Shown here: piece after piece, positions 28,942-37,332 of the stretch | Layout: each line of letters opens with the position of its first letter | How positions within the stretch are numbered: the stretch's first letter is position 1 | Assembly: GCF_900103915.1 (NCBI RefSeq) | Contig: NZ_FNIG01000006.1 | Span: 124,001-188,000 of the forward strand | Origin: Tenuibacillus multivorans | Lineage (GTDB): Bacteria; Bacillota; Bacilli; Bacillales; Alkalibacillaceae | Reading direction: 5' to 3' | Length of the DNA: 64,000 bases | Made by a program: the position numbers and the translations under genes | The notes under the pieces: generated by a model | What the model was told of the DNA's origin: nothing | Databases searched by the model: none | The model's input: the letters and a program-made list of their open reading frames with translations, nothing else

Positions 28942-30285
28942 CTAACTCATCCCATAAATTTGCTCTGATTGTTGTAATTTCTCGACCTTTTCTTCAAATC
29001 CGTCGTTTGCGTTGATATAAACTCGGTAAGTTTGATCGTTCATCGTACCGAATATTTCATAACAAAGGACTTTTTCACCTAAATCATTTTCAATAACAGC
29101 TTTCCTTGTTTGTTTAACTTCAATATTAGGATTAACATAAGTCTTTGCTTCTTCTTCAGATAAGTTATCTTGGAAATCAGTTTCTTCATCCGATGATGAA
29201 TTAATAATATAATCTCTTGCTGTCAAACCGATTATATCACCATTATCCAATGCAACCTTAACTTGAAGACTGTCTGGATAATAATAAACATCATCTTCAA
29301 CTTTGACGAATCGGAAAACACCGACACTTTCATATTGTGAGCTTTCTACCATTTCAACTTGTTCATAACCGATATCATTTAATAATTCTTTAGCTTGTTT
29401 CATTCCATCATTCAAACTAATTTTTTTCTCTCCAACATCTCGAGTTAACATATATGAGACCATGTTTGCCCCTTGTTTTGTTACCTCAGCATATCCATGC
29501 AATTCTCCTGTGTCAAAGGATACGTTATACATTGGAATATCTGAACCTTCACCAGTTTCAGTCACTTGTAATTCGATATCACCATCTAATTCAAACCTTT
29601 TATGAACAAAATCTTCAATTTCTTGTTCATTATAGTTTTTGCCGGTTAGTTTAATTTCTTTTTCGCCTGCATCACTATTTAATGTGAACGCTCCTTCATT
29701 TTCACTCGTATTAAATTGTTCAGAATTTTTCTCAATGGTTTGTAAACCATCAATGATCGTATTGTCACCTGGTTCATTTGTTGCTAGTGCGACTTCTACA
29801 TCCATCCATCTCAAACCTTCGTCTAGTACTTCGTGTTGAACAGAACGCAATTCACGCTTAATCTCAGTCGAGTTTTGGTATAATTGATTAAGTAATTCTT
29901 TTTCATCTTGATTTAAAGGTTCTTCTTCTAGACCTCTTACAGCCACACGATATGAGAATTCACCAATGTTCGTAAGAAATTCCTCAGTCTTATTAAAAGG
30001 TAATAAGGTTAACGGAAGCTGTCCTACATCAGCTTGTGCCTCAGCGGAAATCTTCCAAATCTCTGTCAATTGAGGTGATAAATTTTCTGGTGTATTCATT
30101 GCCAACACTGTACCAATTTTTTCATTTAGTAAATCAATTCGATAAGTTAGGTCGTGAAAGGAACGTTGATAGTTGTTCTCAGCTTGTATGAGTATAGCGT
30201 TCTTCTCTTGATGTTCTTGGTAGCCGTAAATGATTGAACCTATGAACCCAACCAATAGTACAATATATAAAACCCAACGCATCAC
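28942..30285 (-). CDS. ypeB: Germination protein YpeB
   Basis: 447 residues with one N-terminal membrane segment (about 4-20), a helical region, and C-terminal PepSY-like repeats (for example ITLTGKNYNEQEIEDFVHKRF and ISLNDGMKQAKELLNDIGY). YpeB and the lytic enzyme SleB depend on each other for stability and location in the spore. Begins 12 nt after sleB. GTG at 30285 or the next ATG may serve as start, both after GGGAGG. Confidence 0.92.
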   Translation of the reverse strand: MMRWVLYIVLLVGFIGSIIYGYQEHQEKNAILIQAENNYQRSFHDLTYRIDLLNEKIGTVLAMNTPENLSPQLTEIWKISAEAQADVGQLPLTLLPFNKTEEFLTNIGEFSYRVAVRGLEEEPLNQDEKELLNQLYQNSTEIKRELRSVQHEVLDEGLRWMDVEVALATNEPGDNTIIDGLQTIEKNSEQFNTSENEGAFTLNSDAGEKEIKLTGKNYNEQEIEDFVHKRFELDGDIELQVTETGEGSDIPMYNVSFDTGELHGYAEVTKQGANMVSYMLTRDVGEKKISLNDGMKQAKELLNDIGYEQVEMVESSQYESVGVFRFVKVEDDVYYYPDSLQVKVALDNGDIIGLTARDYIINSSSDEETDFQDNLSEEEAKTYVNPNIEVKQTRKAVIENDLGEKVLCYEIFGTMNDQTYRVYINANDGFEEKVEKLQQSEQIYGMS

Positions 30286-30297
30286 GCAAAAACCTCC

Positions 30298-31149
30298 CTA
30301 TTTACAGAAAACATGTTTACCAATCCTCTTTATTTGTGGCCTAGACCAAATCCAATCAGACGTAGCTGTGTCAGGATTAAAATAATAGGTGGCACCTCCT
30401 GAAGGGTCCCAGCCATTTAGAGCATCAATAACGGCTTCTTTTGCTTGGCTATTTGGCTCCATATAAAACTGACCATCAGCAACTGCGGTAAATGCAAGTG
30501 GTTCAAAAATGACGCCTGAAATTGAATCAGGGAAAGTAGAATCATCTACACGGTTTAATATAACTGCTGCTATAGCCACTTGTCCGACATATGGCTCACC
30601 TCTAGCTTCAGAATACACAGCCTGAGATAATAACTGAATATCATTTTGTGAATAACCTTTAGGAACATTTGTTGCTGTAGGTTCTTCTGGTGTCCCTTCT
30701 TGAGCTTGACCTTGGCCTTGGCCTTGACCTTGTCCTTGGTTTTGTCCTTGTGATTGTTGAGCCTCCGACCATGGACGTTTTTGACCACCATAATGTGTAA
30801 ATTCTCTGCCCTGTCTAATCTGTTCCTTTACCCATCCCTCGTCGTATTCTGAAGCTCGAGTTAACATGTCTTTCGTTTTTTGACCAACAAGTCCATCTAC
30901 TTCAAGACCGAATTCATTTTGGAAATTCCTAACAGCCCAATAGGTCCCCCACCCAAATACGCCATCAATCTTTCCGTTATAAAATCCTATATATTGCAAT
31001 CTAGATTGCAATTCGATGACATCATCTCCAGTGGCACCTTGTTGAATCACTTGCTCCGTAAAAGCATTAGTTGAAACATCGGTAGTTGATATGCCAAACA
31101 ACAATATGACAGCTAATACTAATAATCTTAATAATTTGAGCTTACTCAA
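30298..31149 (-). CDS. sleB: Spore cortex-lytic enzyme SleB
   Basis: 283 residues from TTG 31149 (AGGAGG 10 nt upstream). Signal peptide (about 3-22), a peptidoglycan-binding domain with the GATGDDVIELQSRLQYIGFY repeat, a low-complexity Gln/Gly linker (about 131-149), and a hydrolase-2 domain with VYSEARGEPYVGQVAIAAVILNR, whose glutamate is the expected catalytic residue of this lytic transglycosylase. Degrades muramic-lactam cortex during germination. In B. subtilis made under sigma-G. Confidence 0.95.
   Translation of the reverse strand: MSKLKLLRLLVLAVILLFGISTTDVSTNAFTEQVIQQGATGDDVIELQSRLQYIGFYNGKIDGVFGWGTYWAVRNFQNEFGLEVDGLVGQKTKDMLTRASEYDEGWVKEQIRQGREFTHYGGQKRPWSEAQQSQGQNQGQGQGQGQGQAQEGTPEEPTATNVPKGYSQNDIQLLSQAVYSEARGEPYVGQVAIAAVILNRVDDSTFPDSISGVIFEPLAFTAVADGQFYMEPNSQAKEAVIDALNGWDPSGGATYYFNPDTATSDWIWSRPQIKRIGKHVFCK
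30700..30753 (-). repeat. Short tandem repeat coding for the SleB Gln-Gly linker
   Basis: In-frame hexanucleotide units related to CAAGGN encode the alternating Gln-Gly linker of SleB. Units are imperfect (AAGGTC, AAGGCC variants on the coding strand). Being a multiple of three, changes in copy number keep the frame. Confidence 0.75.
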
Positions 31150-31228
31150 TGTTGTGATTCCTCCTCGTATCAAACAATATATGCCCTATTATCATTTGTT
31201 TTTTTAGGTTTAATATTCTTATAAAAAT

Positions 31229-31256
31229 AAAAAAAGCTGACAGATAAACTGTCAGC
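31229..31256 (-). terminator. Terminator of ansA
   Basis: Stem GCTGACAG / CTGTCAGC with a 5-nt loop and a 7-nt T-run, 30 nt past the ansA stop codon. Confidence 0.85.
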
Positions 31257-31285
31257 CAAACATAATTCATATCAAGTTATTATAT

Positions 31286-32242
31286 TTAAAAATTAAACGA
31301 TTCAACATCTGCCGAAAGCATTACTGAAAGCTTGACCCTTGCTTTCTTACTGTCATAATCACTCCCTAATATGACACCATGGTTAATTAGATCATAGGCA
31401 CTGCCTTCATAATCATAGGTGGGATAGACAGCTCCTTCCTCTGATGCAGTTGTCATAACCATTGTGATACCATCATCTTTACACCTTCTAATAGCTGGCA
31501 TCATATTAGGGGGAACTTGACCCCTTCCGACCCCTTCGATAACGATACCTTTAGCATTAGTCTCTCTAATCGCATCTAATATAGTACCATCTGCATCAAT
31601 ATAACACTTAACGATATCAACCTTAGGTAAATAGTCACTGATTTCATAGGTGTCATGTTTAATAGGCCGTTGAAAAACCTGTACTTCATCATTATCAATA
31701 ATACCTAAATAACCAAATCCAAATGCATTAAAACCTTGAATATTACTAGCATGCTCCTTTTTGACATGCCTTGAAGCAAAAATTCGCTCATTAAATACAA
31801 CAACCGTTCCACACTTATGTAAATCCTCACTACATGCCGTGTAAATGGCGTGTCGTAAATTAATGTAGACATCACTACCTATTTCAGAAATCGAGCGTTG
31901 TGAGCCTGTCACAACAACTGGTCTCGAATCATTAATGGTTAAATCTAAAAAATATGCTGTTTCCTCAAGTGTATCCGTTCCGTGCGTAATAACGACACCG
32001 TCAACCGACTCATCTTGAAAATAAAAATCAACTTTTTTCTTTAGCAAAATCCAATCATGTGAATTTAAATGAACACTAGGCTTTTGAAAGGCTGAATCAA
32101 TTTGGATCTGGATTTCATCAGGTAAATCGCAAAATGATGCTAATTCTTCACCTGTCATGGCACCTGATTTTAGCTTACCGCTATTTTCATTTGGTTTACT
32201 TGCAATCGTTCCACCAGTAGTAATTAATACGACTTTTTTCAT
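31286..32242 (-). CDS. ansA: L-asparaginase, type I
   Basis: 318 residues, no signal peptide, so cytosolic. First active-site threonine in TTGGTIAS (8-15) and the second in HGTDTLEET (about 85-93). Hydrolyses asparagine to aspartate and ammonia. Starts 2 nt after ypdA, so the pair is co-transcribed with ypdA. In B. subtilis this slot holds prsW; here ansA fills it. Confidence 0.94.
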   Translation of the reverse strand: MKKVVLITTGGTIASKPNENSGKLKSGAMTGEELASFCDLPDEIQIQIDSAFQKPSVHLNSHDWILLKKKVDFYFQDESVDGVVITHGTDTLEETAYFLDLTINDSRPVVVTGSQRSISEIGSDVYINLRHAIYTACSEDLHKCGTVVVFNERIFASRHVKKEHASNIQGFNAFGFGYLGIIDNDEVQVFQRPIKHDTYEISDYLPKVDIVKCYIDADGTILDAIRETNAKGIVIEGVGRGQVPPNMMPAIRRCKDDGITMVMTTASEEGAVYPTYDYEGSAYDLINHGVILGSDYDSKKARVKLSVMLSADVESFNF

Positions 32243-32244
32243 AA

Positions 32245-33231
32245 CTATTCACCATTGTCCCTTTTTTTCATGATTCGATCAGCAATTAATTTCCCGTGAT
32301 GACGTCCATTCTCAATAAAAATTTCATTATTGTTATAGCCAGCAGCAATGACACCGGCGATATATATGTTTTTAATATTGGTTTCCATGTGCTCATCAAA
32401 CATTGGTCGACCAGTATCAGCATCAATTTCGATCCCAATGTTTTTAAGGAAACTTTGATCTGGATGATAACCAATCATCGCAAACACATAATCTGCCTCA
32501 ATAGTAAGCTCCTCACCATTGATTTCGGTTATTAATTCCTTATCTTTAATTTCCTTTATATGGGCATTAAAATACATATTAATCTTATGATGTTTAACTA
32601 ATGATTGAAATAACGGCAAAATCCACGGTTTTACACTAGGAGAATAATCACTTCCACGATAGAGCACTGATACATCAGCGCCAGCTTTCTCCAATTCTAA
32701 AGTTGCGTCGACTGCTGAGTTCTTTCCGCCTACTACAACAACCTTCTTATTAAAATAAGGATGCCCCTCTTTAAAATAATGCGTGACATGAGGTAATTGC
32801 TCACCTTTAATGCCAAGTCGGTTAGGGTGATCATAGTACCCTGTCGCAATGATGACATGTTTTGCTAAATACTGATGTTCATTACCTTTTTCGGTTCGAG
32901 TTTGTAATATAAATTGATTATTTTTTGTATTTAGAGTGATGACCTTTTCATAATTATTTATTCTTAATTGACCTCGCTCTGCCACAGTCCTATAATAGGT
33001 CAACGCCTCGTTTCTTACCGGTTTTTGACGTTCAGAAATAAACGGAATATCACCTATTTCTAGTTTTTCACTTGAGCTAAAAAACGTCTGATGTGTAGGG
33101 TAATTATAAATAGCATTGGCGATATTCCCTTTTTCTATAATTAACGGTTCAATACCTTGCTTTTGCAACTCCAGTGCAGCAGACATACCACATGGTCCTG
33201 CACCTATGATGATCACTTCTTCCGTTTGCAT
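32245..33231 (-). CDS. ypdA: YpdA bacillithiol-disulfide reductase (FAD/NADPH)
   Basis: 328 residues from ATG 33231 (GGAGTGGAG upstream). FAD-binding IIIGAGPCGMSAALELQKQG (6-25), a second dinucleotide fold VVVGGKNSAVDATLEL (about 156-171) and FAMIGYHPD. Members of this family reduce oxidised bacillithiol (Bdr). The cysteine in GPCG, implicated in its mechanism, is present. Connects with bshA at 2053-3180: both making and recycling of bacillithiol are encoded in the window. Confidence 0.92.
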   Translation of the reverse strand: MQTEEVIIIGAGPCGMSAALELQKQGIEPLIIEKGNIANAIYNYPTHQTFFSSSEKLEIGDIPFISERQKPVRNEALTYYRTVAERGQLRINNYEKVITLNTKNNQFILQTRTEKGNEHQYLAKHVIIATGYYDHPNRLGIKGEQLPHVTHYFKEGHPYFNKKVVVVGGKNSAVDATLELEKAGADVSVLYRGSDYSPSVKPWILPLFQSLVKHHKINMYFNAHIKEIKDKELITEINGEELTIEADYVFAMIGYHPDQSFLKNIGIEIDADTGRPMFDEHMETNIKNIYIAGVIAAGYNNNEIFIENGRHHGKLIADRIMKKRDNGE

Positions 33232-33257
33232 ATTGACTCCACTCCTAAGCAAAGAAA

Positions 33258-33287
33258 AATCTCCTACCAAAATAATGATAGGAGATT
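33258..33287 (-). terminator. Terminator of gudB
   Basis: Stem AATCTCCTA / TAGGAGATT with a 12-nt loop, 32 nt past the gudB stop. Lies ahead of ypdA, so ypdA-ansA must either be read through or use a promoter within 33232-33290. Confidence 0.75.
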
Positions 33288-33319
33288 GTATTTAAATAAT
33301 CAAATTGAAAGTCCAACTT

Positions 33320-34588
33320 TTATATCCAGCCACGGAAACGAGAAGCTTCAGTCATTTTTCTAACACCAACCATATAGGCAGCTAAACGCATATCAACTTG
33401 GCGATTTTGTGAAGTCGTATAGACATTATTAAAGGCTTTCACTAATACTTCTCGTAACTTTTCTTGAACTTCTTCGTCTTTCCAGTAGTAGCCTTGGTTA
33501 TTTTGTACCCATTCAAAGTAGGAAACAGTTACCCCACCTGCTGATGCTAATACATCAGGTACAAGTAAAATATCTCTTTCCGTTAAAATCTTAGTCGCTT
33601 CTAGTGTCGTCGGACCATTAGCGGCCTCAACGACAATGTTTGAATTAATTTGATGGGCGTTTTCTTTTGTAATTTGATTTTCAATCGCGGCGGGTACAAG
33701 AATATCCGTTTCTAATTCAAACATTTCGTCATTCGTAATCGTGTCTTCAAATAAATTCGTTACAGTTCCAAAGCTATCTCGACGGTCTAATAAGTAATCA
33801 ATATCTAAACCATTCGGATCGTAAAGGGCGCCTTCTGCATCTGAAATAGCGATGACTTTTGCTCCCATATCGTACATAAATTTTGCTAAGAAACTACCTG
33901 CATTTCCAAAGCCTTGTACAATAACACGAGCTCCTTTTATGTCGATTCCCCGCTTCTTACATGCTTCCTCTATGCAAATCGTAACCCCTTTAGCTGTCGC
34001 AGATTCTCTACCGTGAGATCCTCCAAGTACAATCGGTTTACCCGTTATAAACCCTGGATTATTGAATTCGTCAATACGACTATATTCATCCATCATCCAA
34101 GCCATGATTTGTGAGTTTGTAAATACATCTGGTGCAGGAATATCCTTTGTAGGTCCTACAATTTGAGAAATCGCGCGTACATAACCGCGACTTAATGCCT
34201 CAAGCTCACGAAATGACATTTTTCTAGGATCGCATATAATGCCACCTTTACCACCACCATATGGAAGATCGACAATTCCAGCTTTTAAGCTCATCCAAAT
34301 TGATAAAGCTCTAACTTCATCTTCTGTGACATTTGGATGGAAACGAACGCCTCCTTTTGTTGGGCCAACAGCATCATTGTGCTGTGCACGATAACCGGTG
34401 AATATTTTCACTTTACCATCATCCATGCGTACAGGTATACGCACAATCATCATTCTAACTGGTTCCCTCATTAGCTCGTAGGCCGCTTCAGGGTATCCCA
34501 ATTTATTTAAAGCTGTTTTAATGACTTCTTGTGTCGATGTCAAAATATTATTGGTGTCTTGAGAATCTGCTTGATTATCGGCTACCAT
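33320..34588 (-). CDS. gudB: NAD-dependent glutamate dehydrogenase
   Basis: 422 residues. GGVRFHP, catalytic-lysine signature VDLPYGGGKGGIICDP (about 104-119), and the NAD fold VIVQGFGNAGSFLAKF. Deaminates glutamate to 2-oxoglutarate. Named gudB from its place beside ypdA. The 9-bp duplication that inactivates gudB in laboratory B. subtilis is absent: EVRALSIWMSLK reads without a repeat, so the enzyme should be active. Confidence 0.94.
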   Translation of the reverse strand: MVADNQADSQDTNNILTSTQEVIKTALNKLGYPEAAYELMREPVRMMIVRIPVRMDDGKVKIFTGYRAQHNDAVGPTKGGVRFHPNVTEDEVRALSIWMSLKAGIVDLPYGGGKGGIICDPRKMSFRELEALSRGYVRAISQIVGPTKDIPAPDVFTNSQIMAWMMDEYSRIDEFNNPGFITGKPIVLGGSHGRESATAKGVTICIEEACKKRGIDIKGARVIVQGFGNAGSFLAKFMYDMGAKVIAISDAEGALYDPNGLDIDYLLDRRDSFGTVTNLFEDTITNDEMFELETDILVPAAIENQITKENAHQINSNIVVEAANGPTTLEATKILTERDILLVPDVLASAGGVTVSYFEWVQNNQGYYWKDEEVQEKLREVLVKAFNNVYTTSQNRQVDMRLAAYMVGVRKMTEASRFRGWI

Positions 34589-34642
34589 GTGTTTACCTCC
34601 TATATTATAACAAGAAAAATATTATTAGTGCTTTCAATGACT

Positions 34643-34670
34643 AGTATACATTTTCGTATCGAATATGCAA
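34643..34670 (-). promoter_or_regulatory. Sigma-A-type promoter of gudB
   Basis: Minus strand TTGCAT (34665-34670), 16-nt spacer, TATACT (34643-34648), 55 nt before the gudB ATG. A second TATAAT near 34603 lacks a matching -35. Confidence 0.5.
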
Positions 34671-34735
34671 CATAAATAAACCTTTAAATTCCCAATAATA
34701 AGTACCTCTAACATCCGCCTTAACCTAAGACAATT

Positions 34736-35665
34736 TTAAGCCTTAATCGTTAGTTGAATAAATTGTTCTAACATCTCTTCATAATTCATATCGACAGCTT
34801 TAGCAGCGTCTGGATATAAACTTGTCGGTGTCATTCCTGGCAGGGTATTGACTTCTAAAATTATCGGATCACCATTATCCTTGAGTATAAAATCAACACG
34901 TGAATACGTTTCGCAGCCTAGAATTTGGTGTGCCTTTACCGCATAATCCTGAATTTTAGTTGTTAAGGTCTCGTCGATTTTTGCTGGACAAATATGTTCA
35001 CTACCGCCTGCTGAATATTTAGACTCATAATCGTAATATTCACTCTTAGGTATAATTTCAATAATAGGTAATGATTGTTCTTGACCTCGTTTACCTATAA
35101 CGGCACAAGTCATCTCTCGACCTTTAACGTATTCCTCAACTAAAATCTCAAAATCATGTTCAAAAGCAAGTTCGACAGCAGGTTTAACTTGACTTTCGTC
35201 ACTCACAATCGTCAGCCCTAATGTCGAACCTTCTTGGTTTGGTTTAATCACAATAGGCAAAGAAAATTGCTGGTTGATATCTTCTACAATATTTTCTTGT
35301 GATTCATGTTTACCGTATGTGTTACCCTTGGCAATCGGAATGCCATTCATATAAAAAATTTGTTTTGCCTTTGTTTTATCCATTGCCAGAGACGATGCTA
35401 ACACACCAGAACCAACATATGGAACACCCATTAAATCTAGTAGGCCTTGGACGGTTCCATCCTCTCCTTGCTTCCCGTGTAAACCAATAAATACAAGATC
35501 AACTGTTTTAATTTTTTCCATGACGTCTTCTAAATCTTTAGGGTTAAAATCAATATCCACAACGTCATGACCTCGTTTACTTAATGCTTGGATAATCCCT
35601 TTTCCTGAAGATAATGACACTTCTCTTTCCTTAGATGTCCCACCATATAATACTGCAATTTTCAA
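34736..35665 (-). CDS. ddl: D-alanine--D-alanine ligase
   Basis: 309 residues from TTG 35665, which has AGGTG 6 nt upstream and gives the standard start KIAVLYGGTSKEREVSLSSG. ATP-grasp fold with IVIKPNQEGSTLGLT, EEYVKGREMTCAVIG, and ILEVNTLPGMTP. Makes the D-Ala-D-Ala end of the peptidoglycan precursor. B. subtilis pairs ddl with murF elsewhere; here it stands between gudB and the MecA-type adaptor, without murF. Confidence 0.95.
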   Translation of the reverse strand: MKIAVLYGGTSKEREVSLSSGKGIIQALSKRGHDVVDIDFNPKDLEDVMEKIKTVDLVFIGLHGKQGEDGTVQGLLDLMGVPYVGSGVLASSLAMDKTKAKQIFYMNGIPIAKGNTYGKHESQENIVEDINQQFSLPIVIKPNQEGSTLGLTIVSDESQVKPAVELAFEHDFEILVEEYVKGREMTCAVIGKRGQEQSLPIIEIIPKSEYYDYESKYSAGGSEHICPAKIDETLTTKIQDYAVKAHQILGCETYSRVDFILKDNGDPIILEVNTLPGMTPTSLYPDAAKAVDMNYEEMLEQFIQLTIKA

Positions 35666-35678
35666 CAAATTCACCTCA

Positions 35679-36254
35679 TTAGAAGTAATGTACAAGGATT
35701 TGGAGTGCATTATTCTCTGCAATCACATTACCGTGTTCGTTTAGAATATAGGAAGTCATTGTACTCGGTGAGGCATACTCTGACATAATTGAAATCAAGT
35801 CTCCTCTAATTCGCTCTGTCAATGACGTTTCATTTATATTGAGATAATATAAATCGTCATATGCATACAGGCTTGCGTTTAAATCAAATTGATTAATAAT
35901 CGCCTTTGCCGACTGAATCACATCTTCAAAATCATTAAATACAAATATCATTTCTTTACTCTCATCCATTGTCACTTTTAATTCGATATATTCTTCACTT
36001 TCCAATTGATCATTATCGTTCTGAGTCACGACGATAATCATGCCTTGGGCTTGTAGCATGTGAACTTTAACTTTCAACATGCCATCTAAATCCATATTTA
36101 ATTCCTCACAAGCTTCATACAACATATCTTGAAACAACTGATTTGCTTTCGGTAAATTATTCCACAAATCTTCCTTTGTATAGCCTCGTTCGTTGAGGTC
36201 ATCATAGGTTAGGAAAATTTTAAACTGGTTAACGCTAATTCGTTCTAATCGCAC
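35679..36254 (-). CDS. ypbH: MecA-family adaptor protein (YpbH type)
   Basis: 191 residues. N-terminal MRLERISVNQFKIFLTYDDLNERGYTKEDLW is the substrate-binding domain; a linker rich in acidic residues (about 80-95) leads to the C-terminal ClpC-binding domain (about 100-191, SEYASPSTMTSYILNEHG). Such adaptors hand proteins to ClpCP; B. subtilis has MecA and YpbH. Named YpbH because of its place near ypbD and gudB. Starts GTG after GGAGGTGG. Upstream is a possible Spo0A/sigma-H control region. Confidence 0.88.
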   Translation of the reverse strand: MRLERISVNQFKIFLTYDDLNERGYTKEDLWNNLPKANQLFQDMLYEACEELNMDLDGMLKVKVHMLQAQGMIIVVTQNDNDQLESEEYIELKVTMDESKEMIFVFNDFEDVIQSAKAIINQFDLNASLYAYDDLYYLNINETSLTERIRGDLISIMSEYASPSTMTSYILNEHGNVIAENNALQILVHYF

Positions 36255-36397
36255 GTAACCACCTCCACCATCTCACTAATATCTTATGTATCATCCACTA
36301 CGAAAATTGCCTGTATTATTAAAAACTTATTCAAACTTTTCATTTACTTTAATAAAACATTAAATATCAGACAAAAGTTGTTAGATAGATTTATTAA

Positions 36398-36445
36398 TAA
36401 TCTTTTCTACTCAATTGATCGGATTTCCTGCTATAATTCGACAAA
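36398..36445 (-). promoter_or_regulatory. Possible Spo0A box with sigma-H-like promoter upstream of ypbH
   Basis: Minus strand: TGTCGAA (36437-36443), a perfect match to the Spo0A-box core, lies inside TTTTTGTCGAATT. A few bases downstream comes GCAGGAAAT, like a sigma-H -35, then after 11-12 nt GTAGAAAA, like a sigma-H -10 (GAAT in the consensus). The ypbH start is about 145 nt further. The remainder of the 285-nt spacer 36255-36539 holds a weak terminator and no ORF. Pattern match only. Confidence 0.4.
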
Positions 36446-36474
36446 AATCTCTCTTTTTCCCTATGACATTATAA

Positions 36475-36505
36475 AATAAAAAAGAGTGGCAATAAACCAC
36501 TTTTG
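36475..36505 (-). terminator. Weak terminator after the small ypbE-like gene
   Basis: Short stem AGTGG / CCACT with a 7-nt loop followed in the minus direction by TCTTTTTTATTTTA, about 40 nt past the stop codon at 36540. Only five base pairs, but the T-run is long. Confidence 0.45.
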
Positions 36506-36539
36506 GTTGATTGGTATCGAATCATTAAAAATCCCTACA

Positions 36540-36749
36540 TTATTGTAACCAAAAATAATATATAAATGGAATAGATATGATTAAAAAAATAAAAATTGTT
36601 ACTAAACCTTTTAAAATGATTTGGCTGATTAGCAATTGATTCTTTTCTTTCCGAAATCGAGACTGATGCTTCTTACTTCTCGGTGGTAAATTCAATACAT
36701 CATCGACTTCCCGATCATTTTGATAACGTTTGGCTGAGCTTTCTTTCAT
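36540..36749 (-). CDS. Small membrane protein, possibly a shortened YpbE
   Basis: 69 residues from ATG 36749 (AGAGGTG 6 nt upstream). A soluble, basic N-terminus with DVLNLPPRSKKHQSR is followed by one hydrophobic segment (about 46-66) and then the stop. The LPPRS-H motif before a membrane helix recalls the N-terminus of YpbE-type LysM proteins, which occupy this position in B. subtilis; the LysM domain is absent and no continuation is seen downstream. The start overlaps the end of ypbD by 35 nt. Tentative. Confidence 0.5.
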   Translation of the reverse strand: MKESSAKRYQNDREVDDVLNLPPRSKKHQSRFRKEKNQLLISQIILKGLVTIFIFLIISIPFIYYFWLQ

Positions 36750-37332
36750 GATTGTCACCTCTGAATAAACGATAGTAAATCCCTAATAGAAAATCAATAA
36801 TAAAATGCGCTACAATCGGAACCAATAGATTATTCGTAATCTCGTAAATATATCCTAGCAAAAATGAAAGGATTAATACAGATACTAGAAGTACTATTTT
36901 ATTTAAATATCTAAAATGAACTAAAGCGAATAAAACACTGGCTATGACATATCCAAATGACGTCTGTATAACTCCCCTAAACAATAACTCTTCCGAAAAC
37001 GAAACAACAAGTGCTATTAAGAAAATTTGCGGTATAGATAACGATGTAAAAATCCGATTATTAATTCCACCATCATCGTAGTATTTTTCTGGTATCCATT
37101 TAATAAATATTAAATCAATCATGACGACGGTGACGCCGGGGATCAAACCTAATAACAATAGTTCATTCCAGTTTAACTTAAAAAGACCGAATAAATGATT
37201 AAAGTCATCAAACCATAACCATGCCAAACCAAAAGCTAACAATACAAAAAGTAATTGTGATGCATAAACATTTAAGAGTAATTCTTTATTTGATAATTGT
37301 TTTACGATTTCCGCTTGTGATTGTCTTTTCAT
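36715..37332 (-). CDS. ypbD: CPBP-family intramembrane metalloprotease YpbD
   Basis: 205 residues with about six membrane helices. The three motifs of CAAX/CPBP (ABI) proteases are present: SEELLFRG (EExxxR, about 111-118), ALVHFRYL (FxxxH-like, about 136-143) and IVAHFIIDFLLG (HxxxD/N). Substrate unknown. Start overlaps recS stop by 4 nt (ATGA), so translationally coupled. Confidence 0.87.
   Translation of the reverse strand: MKRQSQAEIVKQLSNKELLLNVYASQLLFVLLAFGLAWLWFDDFNHLFGLFKLNWNELLLLGLIPGVTVVMIDLIFIKWIPEKYYDDGGINNRIFTSLSIPQIFLIALVVSFSEELLFRGVIQTSFGYVIASVLFALVHFRYLNKIVLLVSVLILSFLLGYIYEITNNLLVPIVAHFIIDFLLGIYYRLFRGDNHERKLSQTLSK

Noticed and set aside
30700..30753. Possible CRISPR-like or satellite repeat
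   Set aside because: Units are six bases, lie in frame in sleB and code a Gln-Gly linker; no spacers.
33320..34588. Cryptic gudB allele as in laboratory B. subtilis
   Set aside because: The 9-bp direct repeat is not there; the active-site region reads normally.
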